From Cyanobacteria bacterium UBA2566 (lineage in GTDB: Bacteria > Cyanobacteriota > Cyanobacteriia > Cyanobacteriales > Desertifilaceae): DNA of 64,000 nt. Shown here piece by piece: positions 8,188 through 16,155 of the stretch (position 1 is its first letter; each line of letters starts with the position of its first letter). The notes beneath the pieces are model-generated. The model saw only the letters and a program-made list of their open reading frames with translations. It did no database searches and was not told the DNA's origin. Location: NCBI GenBank assembly GCA_002340255.1, contig DDLS01000175.1:62001-126000 (forward strand), in the 5' to 3' direction. A program made the translations under genes and the position numbers.

Positions 8188-8304
8188 GTTACTCAAGAAT
8201 GAATCAGGGTAAGAGCAATAGTGAATAGACTCCCTTGACCGAGTTGACTGGTAACCGTAAGATCGCCTTGATGATAGTGGGCGATCGCCCGGGCAATGGC
8301 TAAT
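8188..8304. repeat. 117-bp direct repeat, copy 2
   Basis: This copy holds the true 3' end of the sensor kinase gene and a few bases beyond. Read on the plus strand it also contains a ligase-like tail, TAG TTA CTC AAG AAT GAA TCA, matching the last codons of the RNA ligase at 5.5 kb. Each copy therefore preserves one intact gene end and one remnant of the other. Confidence 0.85.
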
Positions 8305-9560
8305 CCTAAACCTGTGCCTCCTGTGGTTCGAGCGCGATCGCTGTCAACCCGGTAAAAGCGATCGAAAATACGCGGTTGTTCTTCTTTGGCAATCCCTATT
8401 CCCGTGTCTCGAACCTGAATCAAAGCCTGACGTTCTTTGACGGTTAAGCTCACCACGACTTGACCTTGACTAGGGGTATATTGAATGGCATTAGCGATTA
8501 AATTAGAGACTAAACGGTAAAGTTGAGAATCGTCTCCTAAAACCTGAATTGGGCGATCGGGGATGTGCTCAATGAGATCGATATCAGCCCTCATAGCCAC
8601 CTCGGAAAATTCTTCTACCAGATCCCCAACTAAATCGTTTAAACAACAATACTGAAAAGAGGTAGAAGGGACTCGATCTTCCAGACGAGTTAATAAGAGT
8701 AAATCTGTAATTAGATGGCTTAAGCGTCTTCCTTGTCTTTCTAGAGTTTGCAACATTGGGGTTAAATCTTCGGGTTTTGAGGAGGGTATTCTTAACATGG
8801 CTTCTATGGTTGCTAACAAATTAGCTAGGGGCGATCGCAACTCATGGGCGGCATTAGCGGTAAACTGTTGTTGTTGTTGATACGATTGATAAATCGGTTG
8901 CATGGCTAACCCGGAAAGCCACCAACTCGACATCACCACTATCCCTAAAATTAGGGGAAACCCGATCGCTAAGATCGTTTGTATGCGTCTAACTTCAGCA
9001 TCAAAGGGTTGTAAAGTTCGTCCCAGTTGCAAATAACCCCAAGATGATTTGTGCTTGTGGCGATCGCCAACGGAATGAGGATAAGCACTGTGTAAAATAA
9101 TCGTAAATTGGTGATAACGAATCCCCTCACTGGTGAGAGTTTGCCAGGGAGTATCCTTTAAGATGCCAGAAAGATTCGCCGGTTGATTGGGAGAAAAAGC
9201 TAGCAGTTGCCCCTGATGATTAAACAGCCGTAGGAAATAGGTGCTGCGATCGCTAATACCAATGGTATGTCTTTCAATTAAAGTCGGATTAAAATTACAC
9301 GGTTGTCCCACTAAACACAATTCAGGCAAAATCTGCCTTAACACAGTGGTGGGGTTTTCTGAGGCAGGCAACATCGGTTCTAAGCTATCGTGAAGTGTTC
9401 CCGCGATCGACTCCATTTCCCGTTCCATTGCTTGCCAATTCGATCGCACCAGGGAACGATACATACCCAACGCCGATACACTTAAAATTGCCCCCATCAC
9501 TAAGGCATACCAAAACGCTAAACGAAGGCGACTGTGACGAAAAAGTGGAGAACTTTTCAT
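8193..9560 (-). CDS. rppB: Sensor histidine kinase, RppB-like
   Basis: A 455-residue membrane kinase. It has a membrane helix at ~13-33, a periplasmic region (35-192) with two cysteines (LCLVGQPCN) and a second membrane helix at ~196-216. The HisKA domain carries H239 in ANAAHELRSPLA, and the ATP-binding domain has the N box LIANAIQYTP, DTGIGIA and GGTGLGLAIA. The length, periplasmic motifs and QPIYQSYQQQQQ linker match the cyanobacterial RppB group, whose relatives sense redox or nickel. Usually rppA, the response regulator, lies directly upstream. Here the upstream neighbour is a desaturase, so the kinase is an orphan. The symbol is a best match, not proven. Confidence 0.8.
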   Translation of the reverse strand: MKSSPLFRHSRLRLAFWYALVMGAILSVSALGMYRSLVRSNWQAMEREMESIAGTLHDSLEPMLPASENPTTVLRQILPELCLVGQPCNFNPTLIERHTIGISDRSTYFLRLFNHQGQLLAFSPNQPANLSGILKDTPWQTLTSEGIRYHQFTIILHSAYPHSVGDRHKHKSSWGYLQLGRTLQPFDAEVRRIQTILAIGFPLILGIVVMSSWWLSGLAMQPIYQSYQQQQQFTANAAHELRSPLANLLATIEAMLRIPSSKPEDLTPMLQTLERQGRRLSHLITDLLLLTRLEDRVPSTSFQYCCLNDLVGDLVEEFSEVAMRADIDLIEHIPDRPIQVLGDDSQLYRLVSNLIANAIQYTPSQGQVVVSLTVKERQALIQVRDTGIGIAKEEQPRIFDRFYRVDSDRARTTGGTGLGLAIARAIAHYHQGDLTVTSQLGQGSLFTIALTLIHS

Positions 9561-9696
9561 AAATGGAACTTAAACAACAGACATAGCTCTATAGCACTTC
9601 ACACTAGGCAATAGTTTAAACCCAAAAAATAATAAGAAATATATTTATCCTCTTCTGTCACTTTCCCTAAAAGGGGGTAATATCAAGTCCGGCGAA

Positions 9697-10797
9697 TCAA
9701 TTAAAGTTTGCCCTAGCCTCCGCAGCTTGACGAAAGGATGCAACCGAAACTAAACGATTTGAATCTGCGTCCCACAAAATGAATTGGGCACAGTCAAATA
9801 AATCTGTGATTCGGAGAATCTTGACATCCGAAAGCAGATGACTATTTTCACGATGACAAGCGGCGAGATAGTAATTGGGAATTCTTTCGGAAAGATGATG
9901 AATATTGTGATAGCCAATGTCTGCACTAAACCATCTGAGAATAGCTGGTAATTTTAAATAACTGCTGCCCTTAACTGCACCTGAAATATAGTCCCAGCCT
10001 TCCGTTTTATGAGCGTAAGCACCTTCAAAAATGTGCTGGACAAAAAAGATCCAGATAAAGATCGTGGCAGAACAAATGATGACCATAGAGTAAATACTCC
10101 AAAACAATTCAAATCCCCATAAAGAGCTTAAAATAATCCAGCTACTGACCACAAAGATGTTGTTGAGCAGGAGATCCCAAAATTCAGCAGATGACTGCCA
10201 GTATTTGGACTGGTGGGCAGAAATCATTTGCGCTAATTTAAACTCCGAACCCTGCTTTAAATCAGTAAATATATGATGGATTAAATCATAAACTCCTAGG
10301 CTCAAAATCAGCCTAGGCTTGATGACAAGATAGAAGAAGCCGCCGGGAATCGCCATAAGTGGATGTCGCAGGACTTCATATAGTTTTTGATGGAAAGGAT
10401 CGAGCTGAGAAAACTCCTCGGTGGACAAGAAATCGGCAACGCCTCGATATCGCTCCCAGTCGCCATTGGTTTTGTGATGGTAGGCATGATCTCTTGACCA
10501 GCCATATTGGGGAATCGCATTGATCGCACCCAGCAGGAACCCAATAATACGGTTTGCTGATTTTGACCGAAAGAGAGAATTGTGTCCACAATCATGCATC
10601 AAGGAAAAACAGCGCAGTGAAAAGAGAACTAGGAGTACAAGGATTGGGGGCAATAGCCATAGAGAAATTGATTGAGCCTGTATGGCTAAAATCCATAAGA
10701 GAACATAAGGCACAACGGTATTAAGAATTTGGTAAGTTGCCCGCAGGTTGCTGCTGTTGATGTATGGAGTCAAGACAAAATTAGCTTTTCTGAGCAT
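9697..10797 (-). CDS. Membrane fatty acid desaturase
   Basis: The 366-residue integral membrane protein has the three histidine boxes of acyl-lipid desaturases: HDCGH (68-72), HAYHH (104-108) and HNIHH (297-301). Hydrophobic stretches lie around 25-62 and 212-256. These enzymes use a di-iron centre to introduce double bonds into membrane fatty acids. The box spacing resembles the omega-6/omega-3 (DesA/DesB-like) group, but the regioselectivity cannot be assigned. The gene is alone, on the same strand as the downstream sensor kinase and about 136 bp from it. Confidence 0.85.
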   Translation of the reverse strand: MLRKANFVLTPYINSSNLRATYQILNTVVPYVLLWILAIQAQSISLWLLPPILVLLVLFSLRCFSLMHDCGHNSLFRSKSANRIIGFLLGAINAIPQYGWSRDHAYHHKTNGDWERYRGVADFLSTEEFSQLDPFHQKLYEVLRHPLMAIPGGFFYLVIKPRLILSLGVYDLIHHIFTDLKQGSEFKLAQMISAHQSKYWQSSAEFWDLLLNNIFVVSSWIILSSLWGFELFWSIYSMVIICSATIFIWIFFVQHIFEGAYAHKTEGWDYISGAVKGSSYLKLPAILRWFSADIGYHNIHHLSERIPNYYLAACHRENSHLLSDVKILRITDLFDCAQFILWDADSNRLVSVASFRQAAEARANFN

Positions 10798-10865
10798 ATT
10801 TCGGTGGTTTTAGTTGACGGGAAAATTGATATTTAAAAAAGGGATGAGCCGGTATTGGGATCTAT

Positions 10866-11330
10866 TCAGTATTTTTGTTCATACAAATCTCCAGGGGATT
10901 GATCGAGTTGGAACTCTACCCAACGCCGTTGCACCTGTTGGTAACAATCAACTGGAGCAACTTTGAGGTTTCGCAGTAGGTTAATATCTGCCTGTCCGTC
11001 TTCATCAATTAACAACAGAATTTCTTGAACGGGATCATAGGTTTGAACCGTATCAAGCAGCCGTTCAATAACTGTTGTTTTTAGATGGAGCGTTTGCAAA
11101 TAGGCTGAGACATGCAACAGGGGAACAAACCGGACAGTATGCTCAACTATGTCACTGTTATAATCTACAGATCCAGTATCGATCGCGGCCACATCGCAAG
11201 CTACCATGCCCCGTCCCTCAGTGATAAACCCCTGCCATGCTGCATGTCCTAAGGGTAACAGGTTTTCCCGAATAAATAGGTCTTGCCAGTAGCCGCAATC
11301 GCCCTGCCATATATCATTCCTGAGTCCCAT
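10866..11330 (-). CDS. Protein of unknown function downstream of a B12 riboswitch
   Basis: I do not recognise this 154-residue protein. It is soluble, rather acidic, with no signal peptide; visible pieces are WQGDCGYWQDLFIREN, LPLGHAAWQGFI and EILLLIDEDGQADINLL. Its start overlaps the end of a short MetE-like frame by 17 bp, and both lie downstream of a cobalamin riboswitch on the same strand, so expression is probably B12-controlled. That context hints at a link to methionine or cobalamin metabolism, but nothing in the sequence proves it. Confidence 0.6.
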   Translation of the reverse strand: MGLRNDIWQGDCGYWQDLFIRENLLPLGHAAWQGFITEGRGMVACDVAAIDTGSVDYNSDIVEHTVRFVPLLHVSAYLQTLHLKTTVIERLLDTVQTYDPVQEILLLIDEDGQADINLLRNLKVAPVDCYQQVQRRWVEFQLDQSPGDLYEQKY

Positions 11331-11484
11331 GGCTCTCCTCCTGAATAAATTTTGCGGCAGCCACCCTGTTTTTCAGAGCCGGAATCACTTCTTCCCGGCA
11401 GCTCCAAAAGGCTCCTAATGCCTTTTTAACTTCACGATTTTTATCAATGCGGGTATACCCCAGCGTTGTAGCTTGAATGGTCAT
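11314..11484 (-). pseudogene. metE: MetE N-terminal remnant (56 codons)
   Basis: From the ATG at 11484 the frame reads MTIQATTLGYTRIDKNREVKKALGAFW, given here only in its key part TLGYTRIDKNREVKKAL. This matches the start of cobalamin-independent methionine synthase, where the usual form is LGYPRIGKNRE; the conserved P and G are replaced by T and D. Similarity ends after ~35 residues and the frame stops at 56, whereas MetE is about 750 residues. It lies behind a cobalamin riboswitch, the expected control element of metE. I infer a deleted metE whose 5' end survives, although the short frame itself is intact. Confidence 0.6.
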
Positions 11485-11737
11485 CAGTTATCGCTTCCTA
11501 AAATTCTGTAAGTCAACCTAAATACTAGCTGTCTTCTGATTGGTAAACAGCCCATAGTTAGATATAGTGAGGGTACTAGATGCGATCGCCAGCACAAAAC
11601 TTGGCTACCTTTACTCAGATAGCTTGATTGAATATCAACCTGACGTTCAACTTAGAACGCTACAACCTTAAATGTTTGACAAAAAGCTGATCGCAAAAAT
11701 TTGAAGTCTTCATCATCTGTACCTCGCAGATGTTTAT

Positions 11738-11880
11738 GTGATGGGTTTACACCTCGGCGGGCATTCTGACTTAAAGAGTTGCGTCTCTCCTCACAGTTGC
11801 GGGACAGCGCCGGATTTACACCGGACTTTCCCCGTTACCTCTAGCGGGTATCAGGCGCTAGAACCGAGCCTGAGTAATAT
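11738..11880 (-). promoter_or_regulatory. Cobalamin (B12) riboswitch
   Basis: The minus strand shows the conserved core in order: GGTTC near the 5' side, GGGGAAAGTCCGGTG, AATCCGGCGCTGTCCCGCAA, CTGT, then the B12 box AGTCAGAATGCCCGCC. In bacteria this RNA binds adenosylcobalamin and turns off the downstream gene. Here the downstream reading is a MetE remnant starting about 250 bases on, then an unknown gene. The 11485-11737 stretch between them would be the expression platform and leader; no other gene is seen there. Confidence 0.92.
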
Positions 11881-11983
11881 ACCCTATTTATTTTACCTTG
11901 ACAATAACCCCCAAGCAGCCTAAATAGTCCCAGTGCAGTAACGATAACCTTGAACTCCCAGCAATCACTCTGCACCAACACAG

Positions 11984-13258
11984 TTATACTGCGGAGTACG
12001 ATCGCCCACTAAAGTCCTTGATCAATGCTGGGACAATGCGGTGACTCGCCAGCCTAGCCCCAAATAAGTTGCGAGCCACCGGCCCCAATTGCAATGCTGC
12101 GGCTCCCCCCATAATGAAAAGATTGCGTCCTGCCCAGCGAAGCCGAGCATCTAACACGGGTAAGCCATTAACCAGGGGTAAGGGGTGAGTCGCCCGTATA
12201 TTGGCTAATAGGGGCCAGCGATCCACATCTAGCGTACTACCCGTTGCCAGCCAAATGCGGTCGATCGCTTGTTGGGCAATGCAGTGATGAATACCCGGAT
12301 GGTTGCAGGTTACTCTCCAGGCATTCTCTTGCCACGTGGCGGACTGAACTTCGCACTGCTCGTAAAACGAGAGCTTGCCCTGTCGTTCTTTGCGTCGCAA
12401 TTGGGTGAGAACGGCTGGGGTTAGGGAACCTCCATTACGGGCAGTTTGAATCATCCGCCAGCGCGTTTCCCAATCCGGTTCGGCGTGAAACCCTTTGAGG
12501 TATTTGGGGCCGAGCCATCCCGGTTCGGCATCGAAGAGTTTCTCGTAAAAGGTGCGCCGCGCCATCACGATCTCCTTTGCGCCCCGAGCGATCGCCCCCA
12601 ATGCTAGGTGTCCGCTCGTCAGCCCACTGCCGACAATTAAAATCGTTTCTCCGGTTAACTGCGGCCAATCGCGCAGATCGACCTGATTGGAGTGCAGGAG
12701 GCGATTTTTTGGGGGGGTTGAGGGCAAGGCTTGTACCCATGCAGGAATATTGGCTTGACCGCCGGCGATCGCCAACACAACCCGCTTGGCTGTCAGCACT
12801 CCACCGTCGGCGAGTTCCAATCGAAACCGCTGCCATCCTTGCTGACGAAACAGTTCGATCCGCTGTACCCGAGCTGGAATGACTCGCTCGTGTAATTCCC
12901 AGCGCCGAATCACTTCTTGACAAAAGTCATGGAAGAGTTGGGTTCCCGGTAGGTCGTAGGGAGCAAAGAGTTCCGATGAACGGGATTCAGCAAAGGTTCG
13001 CAGGGCATGGGGATTGGGGTCGGGATGATGGACTACCGGCGATCGCAGGTGGGGAATATTGTAGGCAGCAAACTGGTGTTGCCATTGCTGTAGCCAATCC
13101 CCCGCTGGATCGAGTACCACAAAGCGGTTGCGCATGGACTCCTTCTTTTGCAGCAGATGCGTCACTAATGTTAACGCCTGGGGGCCCGCACCAATTATGG
13201 CAATATCTACCTGGTCTACCGTTCCATTTGAGGGGGCCGTCTTCCAATTACACATCAC
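11984..13258 (-). CDS. FAD/NAD(P)-binding protein, ornithine/lysine N-monooxygenase type
   Basis: A 424-residue flavoprotein. An N-terminal Rossmann motif IAIIGAGPQAL (19-29) binds FAD. A second dinucleotide site, ILIVGSGLTSG, lies near 206-216, and WLATGS precedes the C-terminal part. The layout resembles SidA/PvdA/IucD-type N-hydroxylating monooxygenases, which make hydroxamate siderophore precursors. A Fur-box-like operator lies 30 bp upstream, which supports iron control. No siderophore synthetase is adjacent, so a broader flavin oxidoreductase role remains possible. No neighbour on the same strand shares an operon with it. Confidence 0.7.
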   Translation of the reverse strand: MMCNWKTAPSNGTVDQVDIAIIGAGPQALTLVTHLLQKKESMRNRFVVLDPAGDWLQQWQHQFAAYNIPHLRSPVVHHPDPNPHALRTFAESRSSELFAPYDLPGTQLFHDFCQEVIRRWELHERVIPARVQRIELFRQQGWQRFRLELADGGVLTAKRVVLAIAGGQANIPAWVQALPSTPPKNRLLHSNQVDLRDWPQLTGETILIVGSGLTSGHLALGAIARGAKEIVMARRTFYEKLFDAEPGWLGPKYLKGFHAEPDWETRWRMIQTARNGGSLTPAVLTQLRRKERQGKLSFYEQCEVQSATWQENAWRVTCNHPGIHHCIAQQAIDRIWLATGSTLDVDRWPLLANIRATHPLPLVNGLPVLDARLRWAGRNLFIMGGAAALQLGPVARNLFGARLASHRIVPALIKDFSGRSYSAV

Positions 13259-13286
13259 TTTCTAATCTCGTTCAATTCACTTGTGA

Positions 13287-13305
13287 TGATGATTATCATT
13301 CTACT
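13287..13305 (-). promoter_or_regulatory. Fur-box-like operator
   Basis: Read on the minus strand, the 19 bases match the consensus GATAATGATAATCATTATC at 16 positions, including the central AATGATAATCAT. The site lies about 30 bp upstream of the flavoprotein start, where a repressor would block transcription. The rest of 13306-13519 shows no gene. Confidence 0.65.
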
Positions 13306-13519
13306 TTCTGTAATTCTATCTTAAGCCAAGACTGAATGGACTACTCAAGGGGTGACAAGGCAGCTCAAATGTGGAGATCACATAACGATAACATCAGGTT
13401 AGAGGGTTACTTGCCCGAAAAATCGTTGAGATTTTTTCGCCATGTTAAAATGCTCATAATCAAGCTTAGTCTTAGATTCAAGCCTGTTGTCATCCTCTGA
13501 ACCAATCAACTTAAGTATT

Positions 13520-14386
13520 TCAAAGGTTTATCAACCTCTGTACATAATCACGAGCATCATCAGGATTCCATTGAACTGGTGAATTTCCAAATAGATAACT
13601 CATTTCGTTTTGGCATACAAAATCTTGGCAATCACCCTTCTTTAACTTGGTACTTAGCCAATTAAGTGAATTTTCAAATGTCGATTGAAAACTACCGCTA
13701 AACTTATGGTTTGGGACATTGTATAAAAGACACTCAATAAAATAAGAGGGAAATTGCTTTGGAACATGCAAACCTGCATTTATACAATTTCTAGCATTCT
13801 TGAAAACTCGAACTGTAGGCTTATACCACCCACCAGTCTGTTCCTTGGAGTTCTTATTTGCACCATTATCATAATGGCGTTTTGGGAAGTTGCAAATTTG
13901 TTGCTCTCCAGGTCTTGTCCAAAATGTCATACCTTCTGCGACTAATTGCATCTTCTCATAATGCTCATAAGTTGCCGACACAACAATATCTGCTTTGATC
14001 CGCCCACTATGAGGTAGCAACTTGATTGACTTACTACCTGATGTATCAATATATTGAGAACCATAATATCTGGATAATGCAGAAATTACATCCTTTTGAA
14101 AGTCAAACCAAGTATAGCCAACAGGGAACATTCCCAACTTCGATTTCTCTTCTGTGGTTAAATTTGAGTAAACACTAGAAGTGAGTTCTACTACAAGATC
14201 TACATCACTATCACCATAAATATTGGTTGAATTCCTATATGATCCTTGCAAGTAGGTGGTGTAATAGATATCTAAAGTCCACTGATAACTTTGTAGGGCA
14301 TGTCTAATAGACTCATGAGTTTTTTTCGCCGATACAGTTGCTCCTTGATGAGACCAAGTTTGAAGTTGGGATTGAGATATAGCCAT
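13520..14386 (-). CDS. CD-NTase family cyclic-oligonucleotide synthase (CBASS)
   Basis: This is a cGAS/DncV-like nucleotidyltransferase. The polymerase-beta core shows LQGSYRNST with the GS at 48-49, followed by the metal-binding aspartates D61 and D63 in GDSDVDLVVEL and a third, D133, in RIKADIVVS. The C-terminal helical part contains a Lys/Arg-rich segment and KPTVRVFKNARN, typical of the family. The enzyme would make a cyclic di- or trinucleotide after phage infection. The gene directly follows a two-helix membrane effector gene (22 bp gap, same strand), giving a minimal type I CBASS. The clade and product nucleotide cannot be read from the sequence. Confidence 0.85.
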   Translation of the reverse strand: MAISQSQLQTWSHQGATVSAKKTHESIRHALQSYQWTLDIYYTTYLQGSYRNSTNIYGDSDVDLVVELTSSVYSNLTTEEKSKLGMFPVGYTWFDFQKDVISALSRYYGSQYIDTSGSKSIKLLPHSGRIKADIVVSATYEHYEKMQLVAEGMTFWTRPGEQQICNFPKRHYDNGANKNSKEQTGGWYKPTVRVFKNARNCINAGLHVPKQFPSYFIECLLYNVPNHKFSGSFQSTFENSLNWLSTKLKKGDCQDFVCQNEMSYLFGNSPVQWNPDDARDYVQRLINL

Positions 14387-14408
14387 AAGATTAGAATCGT
14401 CATCAAAA

Positions 14409-15065
14409 TTACTGAGTTACTCTTCTTAAAGCCTCTACTCGTGTCAAATACTCACGAGAGACACGCTTGAATTCCATTTTTCCGATATTCTGCCTCCCAC
14501 GACCAGTGAAGTAATCTCCAGCCAATTCCTGACCGTCTGGAGATAGCTGTAAATTAGCCGTACCTCGATGAGCATTCATAGTATCGATGCTTAGAGCAGA
14601 TGGTTCATTCATATACTCATACTTCAAACAAGGCTCTGAAGATTTATGTGTATTGACTGTTCCCATAATAGAATACGAACTGGAATTTTGAGTAGTCAAA
14701 CGCACGTTTAACTGTGTCCAGGTTTGCCGAACATACAAAATCACATCTGGGATATCGGTTGTTGTATCTGGAACATTAGTTTCACCACTATAAGATGAGT
14801 GAATAACACCTACCCAAGTACCTTGAAGATTTGGGATCGATGAGAAGGATATGAATTTAAATTGTTGACACCACAGATATTTATCAAACCACTGATAAAT
14901 TAGGCCGTAAAACCCCATGACTGATGGCGAGTCAAGCCACCAAGGAGCTTGCAATTTCGTCAACTGCAACCCAGAACTCAAAATTAAAGAAGCCACTATA
15001 GCAAAGAACGCCAGCCAAATTGGAGTCGATTTTCGCTCAGAAGCGTTTGTTGCATAGGCGTGCAT
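14409..15065 (-). CDS. cap15: Cap15-like CBASS membrane effector (2TM plus beta-barrel)
   Basis: The 218-residue protein has two membrane helices (about 16-34, IWLAFFAIVASLILSSG, and 48-66, SVMGFYGLIYQWFDKYLWC) followed by a beta-rich domain from about 78: LQGTWVGVIHSSY, DVILYVRQTWTQLNVRL, GTANLQLSPDGQELAGDYFTG. This architecture is that of SMODS-associated 2TM beta-strand-rich effectors (Cap15), whose barrel binds the cyclic nucleotide and triggers oligomerisation that breaks the inner membrane. It is the first gene of the pair and the CD-NTase follows. Recognition rests on topology, the LxGxW...F-T-G-R-G pattern and the neighbour. Confidence 0.8.
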   Translation of the reverse strand: MHAYATNASERKSTPIWLAFFAIVASLILSSGLQLTKLQAPWWLDSPSVMGFYGLIYQWFDKYLWCQQFKFISFSSIPNLQGTWVGVIHSSYSGETNVPDTTTDIPDVILYVRQTWTQLNVRLTTQNSSSYSIMGTVNTHKSSEPCLKYEYMNEPSALSIDTMNAHRGTANLQLSPDGQELAGDYFTGRGRQNIGKMEFKRVSREYLTRVEALRRVTQ

Positions 15066-15146
15066 GTAAAGCTTACTCCAGGTGTCTCATTCTATGTGTA
15101 GTTTTTTTCTGAGTTTAGTAACACTACACAACGATCTAGTTTATCT

Positions 15147-15194
15147 TTAGGTTAGTACCTAAGAACTACTATGAAGGTAGGGATAACCCTACCT
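15147..15194. promoter_or_regulatory. Two inverted repeats upstream of the CBASS pair
   Basis: TTAGGT-TAGT-ACCTAA (15147-15162) and AGGTAGGG-ATAA-CCCTACCT (15175-15194) lie 80-130 bp upstream of the effector start. They share the AGGT/ACCT core. They could be operators or a hairpin. The rest of the 15066-15439 gap holds no gene that I can support. Confidence 0.35.
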
Positions 15195-15439
15195 AGCATG
15201 ATTGAATTAAAACGCTGGTTGCGCCATCCAACAAATCGCTAAAGGCAAGACTCAATGGAATCCATGATGTTGATTACGATCTCCTCATCCGTGCTGATGC
15301 CAATACCCCTAATTTTGTGGGCGATCAGGGTTGACCTTTGAATGCTGAGTGACTCCCCATAAAGTGCGATCGACCCTTACAACCTTAACTCTAACCGATA
15401 ATCTCTATTGCGTCCGCACCAACGTAATGTTAGGCGGCT

Positions 15440-15820
15440 TCAACGACTATATGGCTGATCAACGTTTAAGCCAGGAATGACTCGATAGTGCTTTACGTTG
15501 AAAGTACAGAGAGTAGCATTTCGGCCAACGGCACAAGCGGCAATCAATGCATCAATTAGGCCGACCTTATGAGACAGATAATAGGCTGTGAAATCAGACA
15601 AAGCACGAGCGCAATCGGTTTCAGTAGGCCAAATAATTTGCAACGGAGCCACCATCTGTAAAGCTTTACGAACCTGTTGCTTGTTCTGAGCATCGTGAAT
15701 CAGTTCCATGACAACAAACCCAGGAATGCTTGGCAGTTCTGAGACAGAGGCGAATCACGCAAGCGCAGGCGCGTAACCTCGCTGGATGTCAATCATGACA
15801 TCTGTATCAACTAAATACAT
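15440..15820 (-). pseudogene. vapC: VapC-type PIN-domain toxin, broken by a stop codon
   Basis: From the ATG at 15820 the frame reads MYLVDTDVMIDIQRG, the normal PIN start with catalytic D5, and continues in frame to QPYSR at 15443. Codon 22 (15755-15757) is TGA where a tryptophan codon is likely (ALA*FASVSELPSIPG). After it the rest of the domain is intact: MELIHDA with the acidic residue, LIDALIAACAV, TLCTFNVKHY. VapC toxins are Mg-dependent RNases. With the stop, only a truncated protein starting at 15709 could be made. The antitoxin frame lies 7 bp upstream. Confidence 0.75.
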
Positions 15821-15827
15821 TCGCTAC

Positions 15828-16082
15828 CTAAGCCCGCTCTCGGTTTTCTGTCTGGTTACGCAACCTACGCGCGTGTTCCTGACTATCAATGACATCAGAT
15901 CGGGAACCAACCACCCCGATGCTTTCCCAGTAAGCCACGAGTTCTACACCGGTTTTAGGAGGATTTTGAAGGAAAGGGCGAAATGAGAGGACGCGCAAAA
16001 TATACTCTACTAAAGGCAACTTGAGTTGAGATGCCTCAGTGGATAGTTCATCTTCTAAATCTGGAGGTAGCTCTATACTTAT
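15828..16082 (-). pseudogene. Antitoxin partner of the VapC-type toxin, start codon lost
   Basis: The frame reads SIELPPDLEDELSTEASQ and then LPLVEYILRVLSF to ENRERA, the layout of small antitoxins paired with PIN toxins in cyanobacteria. The codon where the start is expected (16080-16082) is ATA, probably ATG originally, and a TGA stands four codons further up. A TTG at 16019 could still start a 63-residue version. Together with the toxin's nonsense codon this points to a decayed pair, although a reduced antitoxin may persist. Confidence 0.6.
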
Positions 16083-16155
16083 ATTGATACAGTTTGTTCA
16101 AAGCACTCCTACACTACTCCTATCTTACTGATTTCCTCACCTCATTAGCAAACCA

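Noticed and set aside
11738..11923. 61-codon plus-strand open frame
   Set aside because: It lies exactly over the cobalamin riboswitch on the other strand and has no recognisable product.
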